From contig NZ_JAHCKK010000017.1 of the NCBI RefSeq assembly GCF_026125825.1, positions 1 to 63,974 on the forward strand: 63,974 bases of DNA, given 5' to 3'. Shown here piece by piece: positions 26,308 to 34,903 of the stretch. Within the stretch, counting starts at the first letter, position 1. Each line of letters begins with the position of its first letter. A model generated the notes under the pieces. The model did no database searches, had not been told where the DNA came from, and saw only the letters and a list, made by a program, of their open reading frames with translations. The position numbers were made by a program, and so were the translations under genes. The stretch is from Hydrogenophaga sp. (GTDB lineage Bacteria; Pseudomonadota; Gammaproteobacteria; Burkholderiales; Burkholderiaceae_C).

Positions 26308-26395
26308 GCATGCCCTGGAAGAGGCACAAAACGCGGGGGTGGCATACACTTGCCGGTTGCCCATTTCGCCACCCTTCACCTGTTCGTTGCCTGCC

Positions 26396-27481
26396 ATGTC
26401 ACTGATACCCGCGACCATCCTCACCGGTTTTCTCGGCTCTGGGAAAACCACGCTGCTCAAGCGCGTGCTCAGCGAGGCACACGGCCAGAAGATCGCCGTG
26501 GTCGAAAACGAGTTCGGTGAAGAAAACATTGACAACGAAATCCTGGTGGCCGACACCACCGAAAACATCATCCAGATGAGCAACGGCTGCATCTGCTGCA
26601 CCATTCGGGACGACCTGCGCGCCACGCTGCAGGACCTTGCACAGAAGAAGCGCAAGGGCGAACTCGACTTCGAGCGCGTGGTCATCGAAACCACCGGCCT
26701 GGCCGATCCTGGCCCTGTGGCGCAGACTTTCTTCATGGACGACGAGATTGCCGAGCAGTACCTGCTGGACTCCATCCTCACCCTGGTCGACGCCAAGCAC
26801 GCCGCCGAGCAACTCAACGAACGCCAGGAAGCCCGCCGCCAGGTGGGCTTTGCCGACCAGATCTTCATCAGCAAGGCCGACCTGGTGAGCGAAGAAGACC
26901 TTGGCGCCCTCACGCACCGCCTCAAGCACATGAACCCGCGTGCGCCCATGCGGCCGGTGCACTTCGGCGAGGTGGCGCTCAAGGAAGTGTTTGACCTGCG
27001 GGGCTTCAACCTCAACGCCAAGCTCGACATCGACCCCGACTTCCTCAAGGTCGATGACCACGATCACGCGCATGACCACGGCCACGACGACCATTCGCAC
27101 GACCACGAGCACGGCGAGCACTGCAACCACCCCTCGCACCAGCACGACCATGGTGGCCATGGGCACCACCACCATCACGACGACGATGTGAAAAGCTTCG
27201 TCTACCGCGCCACCCGCCCGTTCAGCCCCGAGAAGCTCGAAGATTTCCTGGGCGCGATCGTGCAGGTGTATGGGCCGCGCATGCTGCGCTACAAGGGTGT
27301 GCTGCACATGGAGGGCACCGACCGCAAGGTCATCTTCCAGGGGGTGCACCAGCTCATGGGCAGCGACCTGGGGCCCGTGTGGGCCGAGGGGGAGCCGCGC
27401 ACCAGCAAGATGGTCTTCATCGGCATCGACCTGCCCAAGGACATCCTGGTGCAGGGCCTGGACCAGAGTCTCGCTGGATGA
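26396..27481 (+). CDS. COG0523 (CobW/ZNG1-like) GTPase with His-rich metal-binding loop
   Basis: A 361-residue P-loop GTPase of the COG0523 metal-chaperone family. Walker A GFLGSGKTT is near residues 10-18. The metal-binding CxCC is in NGCICCTIRDD near 62, and the guanine motif SKADL near 160. The C-terminal CobW_C domain is at 265-355. Between the domains, residues 219-266 hold about 20 histidines mixed with Asp and Glu, typical of zinc- or cobalt-handling members. The ATG at 26396 begins the conserved MSLIPATILTGFLGSGKT; the 90-bp upstream extension is not supported. dksA follows. Confidence 0.88.
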   Translation: MSLIPATILTGFLGSGKTTLLKRVLSEAHGQKIAVVENEFGEENIDNEILVADTTENIIQMSNGCICCTIRDDLRATLQDLAQKKRKGELDFERVVIETTGLADPGPVAQTFFMDDEIAEQYLLDSILTLVDAKHAAEQLNERQEARRQVGFADQIFISKADLVSEEDLGALTHRLKHMNPRAPMRPVHFGEVALKEVFDLRGFNLNAKLDIDPDFLKVDDHDHAHDHGHDDHSHDHEHGEHCNHPSHQHDHGGHGHHHHHDDDVKSFVYRATRPFSPEKLEDFLGAIVQVYGPRMLRYKGVLHMEGTDRKVIFQGVHQLMGSDLGPVWAEGEPRTSKMVFIGIDLPKDILVQGLDQSLAG

Positions 27482-27792
27482 TGGCGATGGGTCTTGGCTT
27501 CCCCGCCCCTCCTTCCCATCGGAGCTGAGCGTGCCGTTTGTCTCGCTTCTCCAACGACGGGCCCGGCCGATGGTGCGGGATTGCGGGAGGGAGCGGCGGG
27601 GCTCGTTACAATCGCGGCCCAAGTTGGCCGGCCGGCCGCCTTTGAGGGCGCCGATCGACCAATGCCGAAAGCCGTTCGGCAATGAGGGTATAACGTCGCA
27701 TCCGGCGGCCCACAGTGATGCATCTCGGGCCCAGCCCGCCGCAGCGCACCGCCCGAGATCCCGCTTCGTCAGTCACTGAGAGGAGACCCGTT
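27482..27792. other. 311-bp noncoding region upstream of dksA
   Basis: No convincing gene is present. It holds a -10-like TACAAT at 27607-27612 (TTGCGG lies 20 bases upstream, longer than ideal) and a TATAAC at 27689-27694. It also has a 7-bp inverted repeat CGATGGG (27485-27491) / CCCATCG (27516-27522) that could form a weak hairpin after the GTPase gene. It is the likely dksA promoter region with a leader of 100-190 bases. Confidence 0.4.
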
Positions 27793-28953
27793 GTGAAAGC
27801 CCCGGCAACCAGGACAGCGAAATCAGGCAAACCCGCCGCGTCGGGAGCCAATGCACGCGCGTCGGCGGCGAAAAAGACCACAACGGTGGCCAAAACCCAG
27901 AAAACGGCCGTCAAGCCGGTATCCAAACCTTCCAAGCCCGCGGCCAAGGCCGCGGTCAAAACCGTTGCCAAGACCCCTCTGAAAACCCCAGCCAAGACCA
28001 CCGCCAAGCCTGCCATCCAAGCCAAGACCCCGGCCAAGCCGGTGGTGAAGGTGGCGGTCAAGGCGGTTGCCAAGGGCAAGGCGGCGGCGGCCAAGAAGCC
28101 AGCCGCCCCCAAGGCCACGCCCGTCAGCACCGCCGCACGCGCGCCGGTGAAGACGGCCACCCCAGCGGTCAAATCGGCGGCCAAGGCCGCCCCCAAAGCA
28201 ACGACCCAGCCCGCTGCCAAAGCGGCTGTACCCTCCGTGACCCCTCCGGTTTCCAAGGCCGCGCCTGCCGCAGCCCCTGCTTCCAAACCTACCAGCGCCA
28301 AGCGCCCGGCGGCTCCACCGCCGGTCGTGGTGGAACCCACCCCTCGCCCTCTGGGCAAGCGGGCGGCCAAGAAGGTCATGATGGAGCAGATGACGCAGGC
28401 GGCCGTGGTCCCTACCCATGCCCCAGACGCTGTCAAAGCGACCTTCTCCCATATGAATCAACGTGCCGTCATGACCCCTCCCGTGCCATCCTCCATCCAG
28501 AAAGACCCCAAGCGGGCCAACAACTGGAAGACCCTGCCGGTCGAGCAACTCACCGATCTGGACGTGCAAGCCATGCCCGACAGCGAGTACATGAGCGACC
28601 TGCAGCTGGCTTACTTCCGTCGCAAGCTGTCCCAGCTCAAGGCCGACATGCTGGCCAATGCTGGCGAAACCACCGAACACCTGCGTGAAGACACCGTGGT
28701 CGTGCCCGACCCGGCCGACCGCGCGACGATCGAAGAAGAGCATGCGCTCGAATTGCGCACGCGCGATCGGGAACGCAAACTGCTGAAGAAGATCGAACAG
28801 GCGATTGCGCGCATCGATTCCGGCGACTACGGTTACTGCGAAGAAACGGGTGAGCCCATCGGGGTCGGCCGTCTCATGGCGCGGCCCACCGCCAGCCTTT
28901 CGCTCGAAGCCCAGCAGCGCCGGGAGCTCAAGCAGAAGATGTTCGGGGACTGA
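27793..28953 (+). CDS. dksA: DksA-type RNA polymerase-binding regulator with long Lys/Ala/Pro-rich N-terminal tail
   Basis: A 386-residue protein. The C-terminal 140 residues are DksA: the coiled-coil tip VVPDPADRATIEEE keeps the Asp-x-Arg-Ala region that reaches the RNA polymerase active site, followed by ELRTRDRERKLLKKIE and the terminal globule. The four-cysteine zinc finger is reduced to one Cys (GYCEETGEPIG ... SLSLEAQQRR). Residues 1-200 are nearly all Lys, Ala, Pro, Thr and Val, like histone H1 tails. DksA acts with ppGpp to reset transcription in starvation. The start is GTG at 27793, supported by AGGAGA (27781-27786) 6 bases upstream. Confidence 0.88.
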   Translation: MKAPATRTAKSGKPAASGANARASAAKKTTTVAKTQKTAVKPVSKPSKPAAKAAVKTVAKTPLKTPAKTTAKPAIQAKTPAKPVVKVAVKAVAKGKAAAAKKPAAPKATPVSTAARAPVKTATPAVKSAAKAAPKATTQPAAKAAVPSVTPPVSKAAPAAAPASKPTSAKRPAAPPPVVVEPTPRPLGKRAAKKVMMEQMTQAAVVPTHAPDAVKATFSHMNQRAVMTPPVPSSIQKDPKRANNWKTLPVEQLTDLDVQAMPDSEYMSDLQLAYFRRKLSQLKADMLANAGETTEHLREDTVVVPDPADRATIEEEHALELRTRDRERKLLKKIEQAIARIDSGDYGYCEETGEPIGVGRLMARPTASLSLEAQQRRELKQKMFGD

Positions 28954-29009
28954 CCCCAGTCCCTCGCCGTTCGTTTCAGTTCCCGTTTCATTTCCGGTAC
29001 CGACTTCCC

Positions 29010-30890
29010 ATGTCCAAGGACGACTCCAGCGGCGGCTTCCTGTCCAAGGTGGTGAAGTTCGTGCGCCACCCGACCACCAGCTGGTCGGACCTGGACACCC
29101 GGACGGCCGATCGCGAGAGCGAGTACAGCAAGGCCGCGCTCAAGGAGATGATTGAGCGCAAGCGGCGCAACGACTTCGTTCGCAAGCGCGAGTTCGACAT
29201 GCTGCGCAAGATCCGCAGCCGCGAGGGTACCGGCGCCGAAGGCCCCGGCATGCGTCCGTCGTTCTTTCAGAGCAGCTTGCCGTCCAAGCCGGACGACCGG
29301 GCCGAAACCCTGAAGAAGATCGACGAAATCGAAGCCCAGATGTCGATGCAGTGGTGGAAGACCAAGGGCCCCGATTCCCTGGTCAGCACCGGCTCTGGTC
29401 TGAACACCGGCACCCATGGTCCTGGCAACCTGTCCGCCAAATCGAGGCAGGCGCCCCTGGCGCCCAGCGTGCCCGAGTCCAGCGTTCGGCAGCGCAAGGC
29501 GCAGTACGACGAGACCGAGCCCGGCCCCTTGCCCAACCCCACCGCCTCAGCGCCCGCGACGGTGCAGTCGCTGGACATCCCTGCCTTGAACATCCCGGCA
29601 TCCGCTTCGGCGCCCGCCGCCTTGCGCAAGAGCTGGGGTCCGGCGCAGGAGCGCGAGGTGGCCGCCGCCCCGCCGCCGCCTCCAGCCCCCCCCGCGCGCA
29701 CCGGACTGGTGGCGCCCACCGCCACGAACGAGCGCCGCAGCTCCGGCCAGGAGTTCTCGGCCTCGCATTTCTACGCCCTGGATGTGCAGGAGATTGCGCA
29801 GGACCCCGAGGTGGAAGAGGCCGCGATCCGCTTTGCCAATGGCGACGACGCCGGGGCGGAGCAGGGTCTGCTGGCGGTGCTGGGAGAGGGTGGCGCCAAG
29901 GCCGATCAGAAAGAAGACTGGCTGGCGCTGTTCGACCTCTACCGGGCCACTGGCCAGCTCGCGCCCTTCGAGAGTCGCGCGGTGGATTTCGTCAATCGCT
30001 TCAGCCGTTCCGCGCCGCAGTGGTACGACATGCCCGAGACCGTGGCCGGGCTGACTGGCAGGGTCTATGTGCCTTCCACCGGCCACAACCGCGCGGTCTG
30101 GGTGAGCGAGCCGGAGCTCGACGCGCATGCGGTGGGCACTTTGCAGAACGTCCTGCTGCGCGCAGCGCAGCCCTGGGTGCTCGATTGGACGCCGCTGGAA
30201 AGCATGGACCTCAAGGCGGCGCGCGCACTGCTGGGCATCTTCACCTTGTGGGGCGACCAGGAAGTGGAGTTGCGTTTCCAGGGCGCCTCGCCTTTCCGGG
30301 ACTTGCTCAAGAGCCAGACGCCCTCTGGCCGCAGGGACGTCGAGCAACTCTGGTGGGAGCTGCGCATGGCGGTGCTGCGCGTCATGAACCGGCCAGACGA
30401 ATTCGAGCTCACCGCGCTTGATTTCTGCGTCACCTACGAAGTGTCGCCACCCGGCTGGGAAAAGCCGCGCTGCTACTACTCGTCGCAGTCGGCCGACAGG
30501 CCGGGCGAGGCCGGTCAATCGGTGCTGGGTGAGTCGGTGCTGGAGCAAGTGGCGTCAGGGTTTCCGCACAGCGAATCGGTGCTGGACAGCGAGGCCGGTG
30601 AATTCAGCCAGCTCGGGCTGGTGGAGCTCTCGGGTGAGATCCGCGGCGATCCCCAGGCCACGCTCGAGGCGCTGGAGCGCAAGCTCAAAGGCGCCGACGT
30701 GCTCATCATTTCCTGCCGCAACCTGATCCGGGTCGATTTCTCGGCCGCGGGCACGTTGCTCAACTGGGTGTCGAACCACCACGCAGAAGGCCGCGTGGTG
30801 CAGTTCGTGGACGCGCACCGGCTGGTGTCGGCGTTTTTCCACGTGATCGGCATCACCGAATACGCCAAGGTGGTCGTCCGCATCGACTGA
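29010..30890 (+). CDS. Large STAS-domain protein of unknown function
   Basis: A 626-residue, probably cytoplasmic protein. Residues 1-110 are strongly charged (ALKEMIERKRRNDFVRKREF). Residues 125-245 are Pro/Ala-rich and disordered-looking (PPPPPAPPA). Residues 250-345 resemble the helical repeat seen in FimV-like proteins (AIRFANGDDAGAEQGLL, LFDLYRATGQLAPFE). The last 90 residues are STAS-like (VLIISCRNLIRVDFSAAGTLLNWV), the fold used by anti-anti-sigma factors and other switches. No transmembrane segment is visible. It lies between dksA and hslVU on the same strand; the function is not known. Confidence 0.72.
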   Translation: MSKDDSSGGFLSKVVKFVRHPTTSWSDLDTRTADRESEYSKAALKEMIERKRRNDFVRKREFDMLRKIRSREGTGAEGPGMRPSFFQSSLPSKPDDRAETLKKIDEIEAQMSMQWWKTKGPDSLVSTGSGLNTGTHGPGNLSAKSRQAPLAPSVPESSVRQRKAQYDETEPGPLPNPTASAPATVQSLDIPALNIPASASAPAALRKSWGPAQEREVAAAPPPPPAPPARTGLVAPTATNERRSSGQEFSASHFYALDVQEIAQDPEVEEAAIRFANGDDAGAEQGLLAVLGEGGAKADQKEDWLALFDLYRATGQLAPFESRAVDFVNRFSRSAPQWYDMPETVAGLTGRVYVPSTGHNRAVWVSEPELDAHAVGTLQNVLLRAAQPWVLDWTPLESMDLKAARALLGIFTLWGDQEVELRFQGASPFRDLLKSQTPSGRRDVEQLWWELRMAVLRVMNRPDEFELTALDFCVTYEVSPPGWEKPRCYYSSQSADRPGEAGQSVLGESVLEQVASGFPHSESVLDSEAGEFSQLGLVELSGEIRGDPQATLEALERKLKGADVLIISCRNLIRVDFSAAGTLLNWVSNHHAEGRVVQFVDAHRLVSAFFHVIGITEYAKVVVRID

Positions 30891-30982
30891 CCGAGGCCAC
30901 TGCCAGGTCGCTTGCATTGATGTCGCGCCAACGCGCGCGCGCCGCCGTTGCAATTGCACAGACCGCCCTCAACTGAAGCGCC

Positions 30983-31528
30983 ATGGAATCATTTCACGGA
31001 ACCACCATCGTCTGCGTGCGGCGCGAGACACCCCAGGGCGTGCAGGTCGCCATTGGCGGTGACGGCCAGGTCACGCTGGGCAACATCGTTGTCAAGGGCA
31101 CGGCACGCAAGGTGCGCAAGCTCTATCGCGAGCAGGTGCTCGCGGGCTTTGCCGGCGCCACCGCCGACGCCTTCACCCTCTTCGAGCGCTTTGAGGCCAA
31201 GCTCGAGAAGCACCAGGGCCACCTGGTGCGCGCGGCCATCGAACTCACGCGCGACTGGCGCACCGACCGTGTGCTGCGCCGCCTGGAGGCCATGCTCGCC
31301 GTGGCCGACCGCAGCGCGTCGCTGATCATCACCGGCAACGGCGACGTGCTCGAGCCGGAGCACGGCATTGTGGCCATCGGTTCTGGCGGCGCGTACGCGC
31401 AGGCCGCGGCCAAGGCCTTGATCGACCACACCGATCTCAGCGCGGAAGACGTGGTGCGCAAGTCCCTCGCGATCGCGGGCGAGTTGTGCATCTACACCAA
31501 CATGAACCACACGGTGGAGGTGCTTTGA
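30983..31528 (+). CDS. hslV: ATP-dependent protease peptidase subunit HslV
   Basis: A 181-residue threonine peptidase, the proteolytic core of the HslUV (ClpYQ) complex. Removal of MESFHG exposes the catalytic Thr7 in GTTIVCVRR, as in the family. [15 protein letters not shown] near 133 and the C-terminal NMNHTVEVL are typical. It assembles as a double hexamer in the cytoplasm and degrades proteins delivered by HslU. hslU follows after 61 bases. No clear heat-shock promoter was found upstream. Confidence 0.96.
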   Translation: MESFHGTTIVCVRRETPQGVQVAIGGDGQVTLGNIVVKGTARKVRKLYREQVLAGFAGATADAFTLFERFEAKLEKHQGHLVRAAIELTRDWRTDRVLRRLEAMLAVADRSASLIITGNGDVLEPEHGIVAIGSGGAYAQAAAKALIDHTDLSAEDVVRKSLAIAGELCIYTNMNHTVEVL

Positions 31529-31589
31529 TGAGCGCAGCTCAGAACGGCGTCAAGCACGGCCCGCGTCAGCGGTACAGCGAGGGGGCCCC

Positions 31590-32924
31590 ATGTCCTCGAT
31601 GACGCCACAGGAGATCGTTTCCGAACTCGACCGCTTCATCATCGGCCAGAAGGGCGCCAAGCGCGCCGTGGCCATCGCCCTGCGCAACCGCTGGCGGCGC
31701 CAGCAGGTCGACGAAAAGTTGCGGCCCGAGATCACGCCCAAGAACATTCTGATGATCGGCCCCACCGGCGTGGGCAAAACCGAGATCGCGCGCCGCCTGG
31801 CCCGTCTGGCCGACGCACCGTTCATCAAGGTCGAGGCCACCAAGTTCACCGAGGTGGGTTACGTGGGCAAGGACGTGGACAGCATCATCCGCGACCTGGC
31901 CGACATCGCGATCAAGCAGACGCGCGAGGTCGAGATGCGCAAGCAGCGCGCACGGGCTGAAGACGCCGCCGAGGACCGCATCCTGGACGTGCTCATCCCG
32001 CCGCCGCGCGGCGTGGGCGCAGAGCCTTCTGCCGTGGCCACCTCGGAGGGCACCGCGCGCCAGAACTTCCGCAAGAAGCTGCGCGAAGGGCAGCTCGACG
32101 AGCGCGAGATCGAGATCGACCTGGCCGAAGCCCGGCCATCGATGGAGATCATGGGCCCGGCCGGCATGGAAGAGATGGCCGAGCAACTGCGTGGGATGTT
32201 CAGCCAGATGGGGGCCGGCAAGCGCCAGACGCGCAAGCTCAGGATTGCCGAGGCCATGAAGCTGCTGATCGAGGAGGAGGCGGGCAAGCTGGTCAACGAG
32301 GAAGAGATCAAGACCCGCGCACTGCACAACGCCGAGCAGAACGGCATCGTGTTCATCGATGAGATCGACAAGGTCACTTCGCGCAGCGATGCGGGTGGGG
32401 CCGAGGTGTCGCGCCAGGGCGTGCAACGCGACCTCCTGCCACTGGTGGAGGGCACCACGGTCTCCACCAAGTACGGCATGGTCAAGACCGATCACATCCT
32501 CTTCATCGCCAGCGGCGCGTTTCACCTCGCGCGGCCGAGCGACCTGATTCCCGAACTGCAGGGGCGCTTTCCGATCCGAGTCGAACTGCAGTCGCTTTCC
32601 GTGGACGATTTCGAAGCCATCCTCACGCAGACCCATGCCTCGCTGGTGAAGCAGTACCAGGAGCTGCTGGCCACCGAGGGCGTGACGCTGGCGTTCGCGC
32701 CCGATGGCATCCGCCGCCTCGCGCAGATCGCCTACGACGTCAACGAGCGCACCGAGAACATCGGCGCCCGGCGCCTGTCCACGGTGATGGAGCACCTGCT
32801 GGACGAGGTGAGCTTCGACGCCACGCGCCTGCAGGGCCAGACCATCACCATCGACGCGGCCTATGTGGATGCCCGTCTGGGCGAACTCAGCCGCAACGAA
32901 GACCTCTCGCGCTACATCCTTTGA
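31590..32924 (+). CDS. hslU: ATPase subunit HslU of the HslUV protease
   Basis: A 444-residue AAA+ unfoldase. Walker [10 protein letters not shown] is at about 57-65, Walker [11 protein letters not shown] near 250, and the inserted I domain lies between them (helical, charge-rich, about 110-240). The C-terminal tail NEDLSRYIL docks into HslV. It unfolds substrates with ATP and feeds them to HslV. The start at 31590 has GAGGGGG upstream; an ATG three codons later is an alternative. A stem with a short T run follows the stop. Confidence 0.96.
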   Translation: MSSMTPQEIVSELDRFIIGQKGAKRAVAIALRNRWRRQQVDEKLRPEITPKNILMIGPTGVGKTEIARRLARLADAPFIKVEATKFTEVGYVGKDVDSIIRDLADIAIKQTREVEMRKQRARAEDAAEDRILDVLIPPPRGVGAEPSAVATSEGTARQNFRKKLREGQLDEREIEIDLAEARPSMEIMGPAGMEEMAEQLRGMFSQMGAGKRQTRKLRIAEAMKLLIEEEAGKLVNEEEIKTRALHNAEQNGIVFIDEIDKVTSRSDAGGAEVSRQGVQRDLLPLVEGTTVSTKYGMVKTDHILFIASGAFHLARPSDLIPELQGRFPIRVELQSLSVDDFEAILTQTHASLVKQYQELLATEGVTLAFAPDGIRRLAQIAYDVNERTENIGARRLSTVMEHLLDEVSFDATRLQGQTITIDAAYVDARLGELSRNEDLSRYIL

Positions 32925-32933
32925 AGACTGCAA

Positions 32934-32963
32934 GGGCCTCGGCTTCTCGCCGAGCCCCCTTTC
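32934..32963 (+). terminator. Terminator-like hairpin after hslU
   Basis: GGG-C-CTCGGC (32934-32943) pairs with GCCGAG-CCC (32949-32957) around loop TTCTC, with one bulged base, and is followed by CTTT. The stem is reasonable and the T tract weak. Confidence 0.5.
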
Positions 32964-33029
32964 GGCCCGCTCGCACCCGGTGTCGCGAGCGCCGCGCCGG
33001 CCTTTTCCTCCCCTCCTGATCATTCATAC

Positions 33030-33250
33030 AGCCCTGCATGTAACAGGGTTTTGAAGCTTCACATGCAGTGCTTGTTGTAAGTGCTTGCTTTTAATGTGTT
33101 TTTGGCCGCAACAAAGCTTCTAAATGCTTCCTAAGTGGTTGATTTCATTGAAAAAATGTGTAGCCGGCGGGTTGCACGCAGGGTATTTCCTGATAAAGTG
33201 GAAAAAAGTGCAATTAAGTGGTGAAAAGTGTCTTCTAAGGGCTAAACGCG
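33030..33250 (+). promoter_or_regulatory. AT-rich control region of the dcw cluster
   Basis: The hslU-mraZ gap is 326 bp. From 33030 to 33250 the sequence is much richer in A and T than the rest of the window. It contains a small terminator-like stem CCCTG/CAGGG with TTTT (33032-33052) and an overlapping 8-bp inverted repeat CTGCATGT/ACATGCAG (33034-33041, 33061-33068). A candidate promoter TTGCAC (33172-33177), 16 bases, TAAAGT (33194-33199) leads into the MraZ boxes. No gene is seen here. Confidence 0.55.
33197..33230 (+). promoter_or_regulatory. MraZ-binding repeats
   Basis: Four AGTG units start at 33197, 33207, 33217 and 33227, exactly 10 bp apart (AGTGG, AGTGC, AGTGG, AGTGT). MraZ octamers are known to bind short GTG-type repeats spaced by one helical turn upstream of mraZ, repressing the cluster. 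Here the array begins inside the putative -10. Confidence 0.8.
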
Positions 33251-33667
33251 GTGTTCCAGGGTGCGTCTTCTCTCAGTCTCGATGTGAAGGGCCGGCTGTC
33301 CATGCCGACCCGGCACCGTGACGCCCTGGGCGCGGCACTCACGATCACCAAGCATCCCCACGGCTGCCTCATGGTATTCCCCCGCAGTGCCTGGGAACAG
33401 TTCCGTGACCGCATCGCCGCCTTGCCGATGCAGGCCCAGTGGTGGAAGCGCATCTTCCTGGGCAACGCCATGGACGTGGACATGGACACCTCCGGCCGCG
33501 TGCTGGTTTCGCCCGAGCTGCGTGCGGGCGCCGGCATCAGCAAGGACGTGGTCCTGCTGGGCATGGGCGCCTACTTTGAGCTGTGGGACGCGCAGGTCTA
33601 TGCGGCGCAGGAAGCCGAAGCCATGAAGGCCGAAATGCCCGATGTCTTCAAGGACTTCTCTTTCTAA
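33251..33667 (+). CDS. mraZ: Transcriptional regulator MraZ
   Basis: A 138-residue AbrB-like regulator, first gene of the division and cell-wall cluster. Two repeats of the MraZ fold are visible ([22 protein letters not shown] and [19 protein letters not shown]). It represses its own operon by binding the repeats just upstream. The start is GTG at 33251 with AAGGG 9 bases before. rsmH follows after 5 bases. Confidence 0.95.
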   Translation: MFQGASSLSLDVKGRLSMPTRHRDALGAALTITKHPHGCLMVFPRSAWEQFRDRIAALPMQAQWWKRIFLGNAMDVDMDTSGRVLVSPELRAGAGISKDVVLLGMGAYFELWDAQVYAAQEAEAMKAEMPDVFKDFSF

Positions 33668-33672
33668 GGGCC

Positions 33673-34599
33673 ATGGTGCAAAGCGCATGGAACCATCAGA
33701 CCGTCCTGTTGAACGAGGCTGTGCAAGCCCTCGGCATCAACCCGGACGGGCACTATGTCGACGCCACCTTCGGGCGCGGCGGCCACTCGCGGCTGATCCT
33801 CGAGCAGTTGTCCCGCAAGGGGCGGCTGACCGCCTTCGACAAAGATCCGCAGGCCGTGGCGGCGGCAGAGGAACTGGCGGCCAGCGATGGCCGTTTTTCC
33901 ATCCGGCACGAGGGGTTCAGCCACCTGGGCGAACTGGGGGCGGCGAGCGCGGACGGTCTGCTGATGGACCTCGGCGTGAGCTCTCCCCAGATCGACGACC
34001 CCGAACGGGGTTTTTCTTTTCGCCACGACGGACCTCTGGACATGCGCATGGACACCACGCGCGGCCAGAGCGTGGCTCAATGGCTGGAGACGGCCGAGGT
34101 CTCAACCCTGTCGGAGGTCATTCGTGACTATGGCGAAGAACGGTTTGCTCAATCGATTGCAAAGGCGATTGATCGTCGCAGACAGGAACGGGGCCCTTTT
34201 CGAACCACCGGCGAGCTGGCCGAAGTCGTGGCTGGCGCGGTCAAAACCCGCGAGCCGGGCAAGGACCCTGCAACGCGCACATTTCAGGCTTTTCGGATTT
34301 TCATCAACGCCGAGCTTGAAGAGTTGCAACAAGCGCTAGAGGCCAGCCTGCAGGTGTTGCGTCCCGGAGGAAAACTGGTGGTGATCAGCTTCCATTCCTT
34401 GGAAGACCGCATGGTCAAGCAGTTCATGGCGCGCCATTCGCGCGCCGTGGTGGATCGCCGCGTGCCTTTTGCCGAGCCCGCGCCCATGGCGCTGTGTGGT
34501 CTCAAGCGCGTGATGCCGTCCGACGAGGAGGTCAAGGCCAATCCTCGCTCGCGCAGCGCCGTCATGCGCGTGGCCGAGCGCACGGAGGCCTCGGCATGA
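33673..34599 (+). CDS. rsmH: 16S rRNA (cytosine-1402-N4)-methyltransferase
   Basis: A 308-residue SAM-dependent methyltransferase (MraW) that modifies C1402 in the ribosomal P site. Motifs are [16 protein letters not shown] (SAM-binding motif I), [13 protein letters not shown] and the C-terminal [14 protein letters not shown]. The ATG at 33673 is chosen by its [10 protein letters not shown] start and the AAGGG close by. Its stop overlaps the ftsL start (ATGA). Confidence 0.95.
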   Translation: MVQSAWNHQTVLLNEAVQALGINPDGHYVDATFGRGGHSRLILEQLSRKGRLTAFDKDPQAVAAAEELAASDGRFSIRHEGFSHLGELGAASADGLLMDLGVSSPQIDDPERGFSFRHDGPLDMRMDTTRGQSVAQWLETAEVSTLSEVIRDYGEERFAQSIAKAIDRRRQERGPFRTTGELAEVVAGAVKTREPGKDPATRTFQAFRIFINAELEELQQALEASLQVLRPGGKLVVISFHSLEDRMVKQFMARHSRAVVDRRVPFAEPAPMALCGLKRVMPSDEEVKANPRSRSAVMRVAERTEASA

Positions 34600-34901
34600 T
34601 CCGGCTGAACCTCGTGCTGCTGGCGGTGGTGATCGCAAGCGCCTTCTACCTGGTGCACACCCAGTACGAGTCGCGCCGGCTCTACACCGCGCTCGACCGC
34701 TCGCAGGCCCAGGCGCGCAAGCTCGAGTCCGAGCACGAGCAGCTGCAGGTGCAAAAACGCGCCCAGGCCACGCCGGCGCGCGTGCAGCTGCTGGCTTCGC
34801 GCCAGCTGCAGATGCGCCCGGTCACGCCGGGCATCACGCAGTACGTCACCGTGTTCGATCCGTCGCAGCCGGCGGCAGCCAACCCCACGCCGGAGCGCTG
34901 A
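34596..34901 (+). CDS. ftsL: Cell division protein FtsL
   Basis: A 101-residue bitopic membrane protein. One transmembrane helix lies at about 4-22 ([19 protein letters not shown]), then a periplasmic coiled coil ([20 protein letters not shown]). With FtsB and FtsQ it recruits and regulates FtsWI at the septum. Size, topology and position between rsmH and ftsI identify it despite low sequence conservation. It starts within the rsmH stop and ends 2 bases before ftsI. Confidence 0.92.
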   Translation: MIRLNLVLLAVVIASAFYLVHTQYESRRLYTALDRSQAQARKLESEHEQLQVQKRAQATPARVQLLASRQLQMRPVTPGITQYVTVFDPSQPAAANPTPER

Positions 34902-34903
34902 CC

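Noticed and set aside
26162-26395. Zur operator in front of the COG0523 GTPase
   Set aside because: Looked for a palindromic ATGTTATA-type AT-rich site; the gap is GC-rich and none is seen.
27055-27190. Short tandem CAC/GAC DNA repeat
   Set aside because: It encodes the His/Asp metal-binding loop of the GTPase; it stays in frame and is common in this family.
27800-28330. Repeat array or CRISPR-like pattern
   Set aside because: The repeated AAGCC/GCCAAG units are codons of the Lys/Ala/Pro tail of DksA, irregular in spacing and within one open frame.
30905-30940. Possible sigma-32 promoter for hslVU (CTTGCAT at 30911)
   Set aside because: The -35 is imperfect and no CCCCAT-like -10 follows at the right distance, unlike the htpX site.
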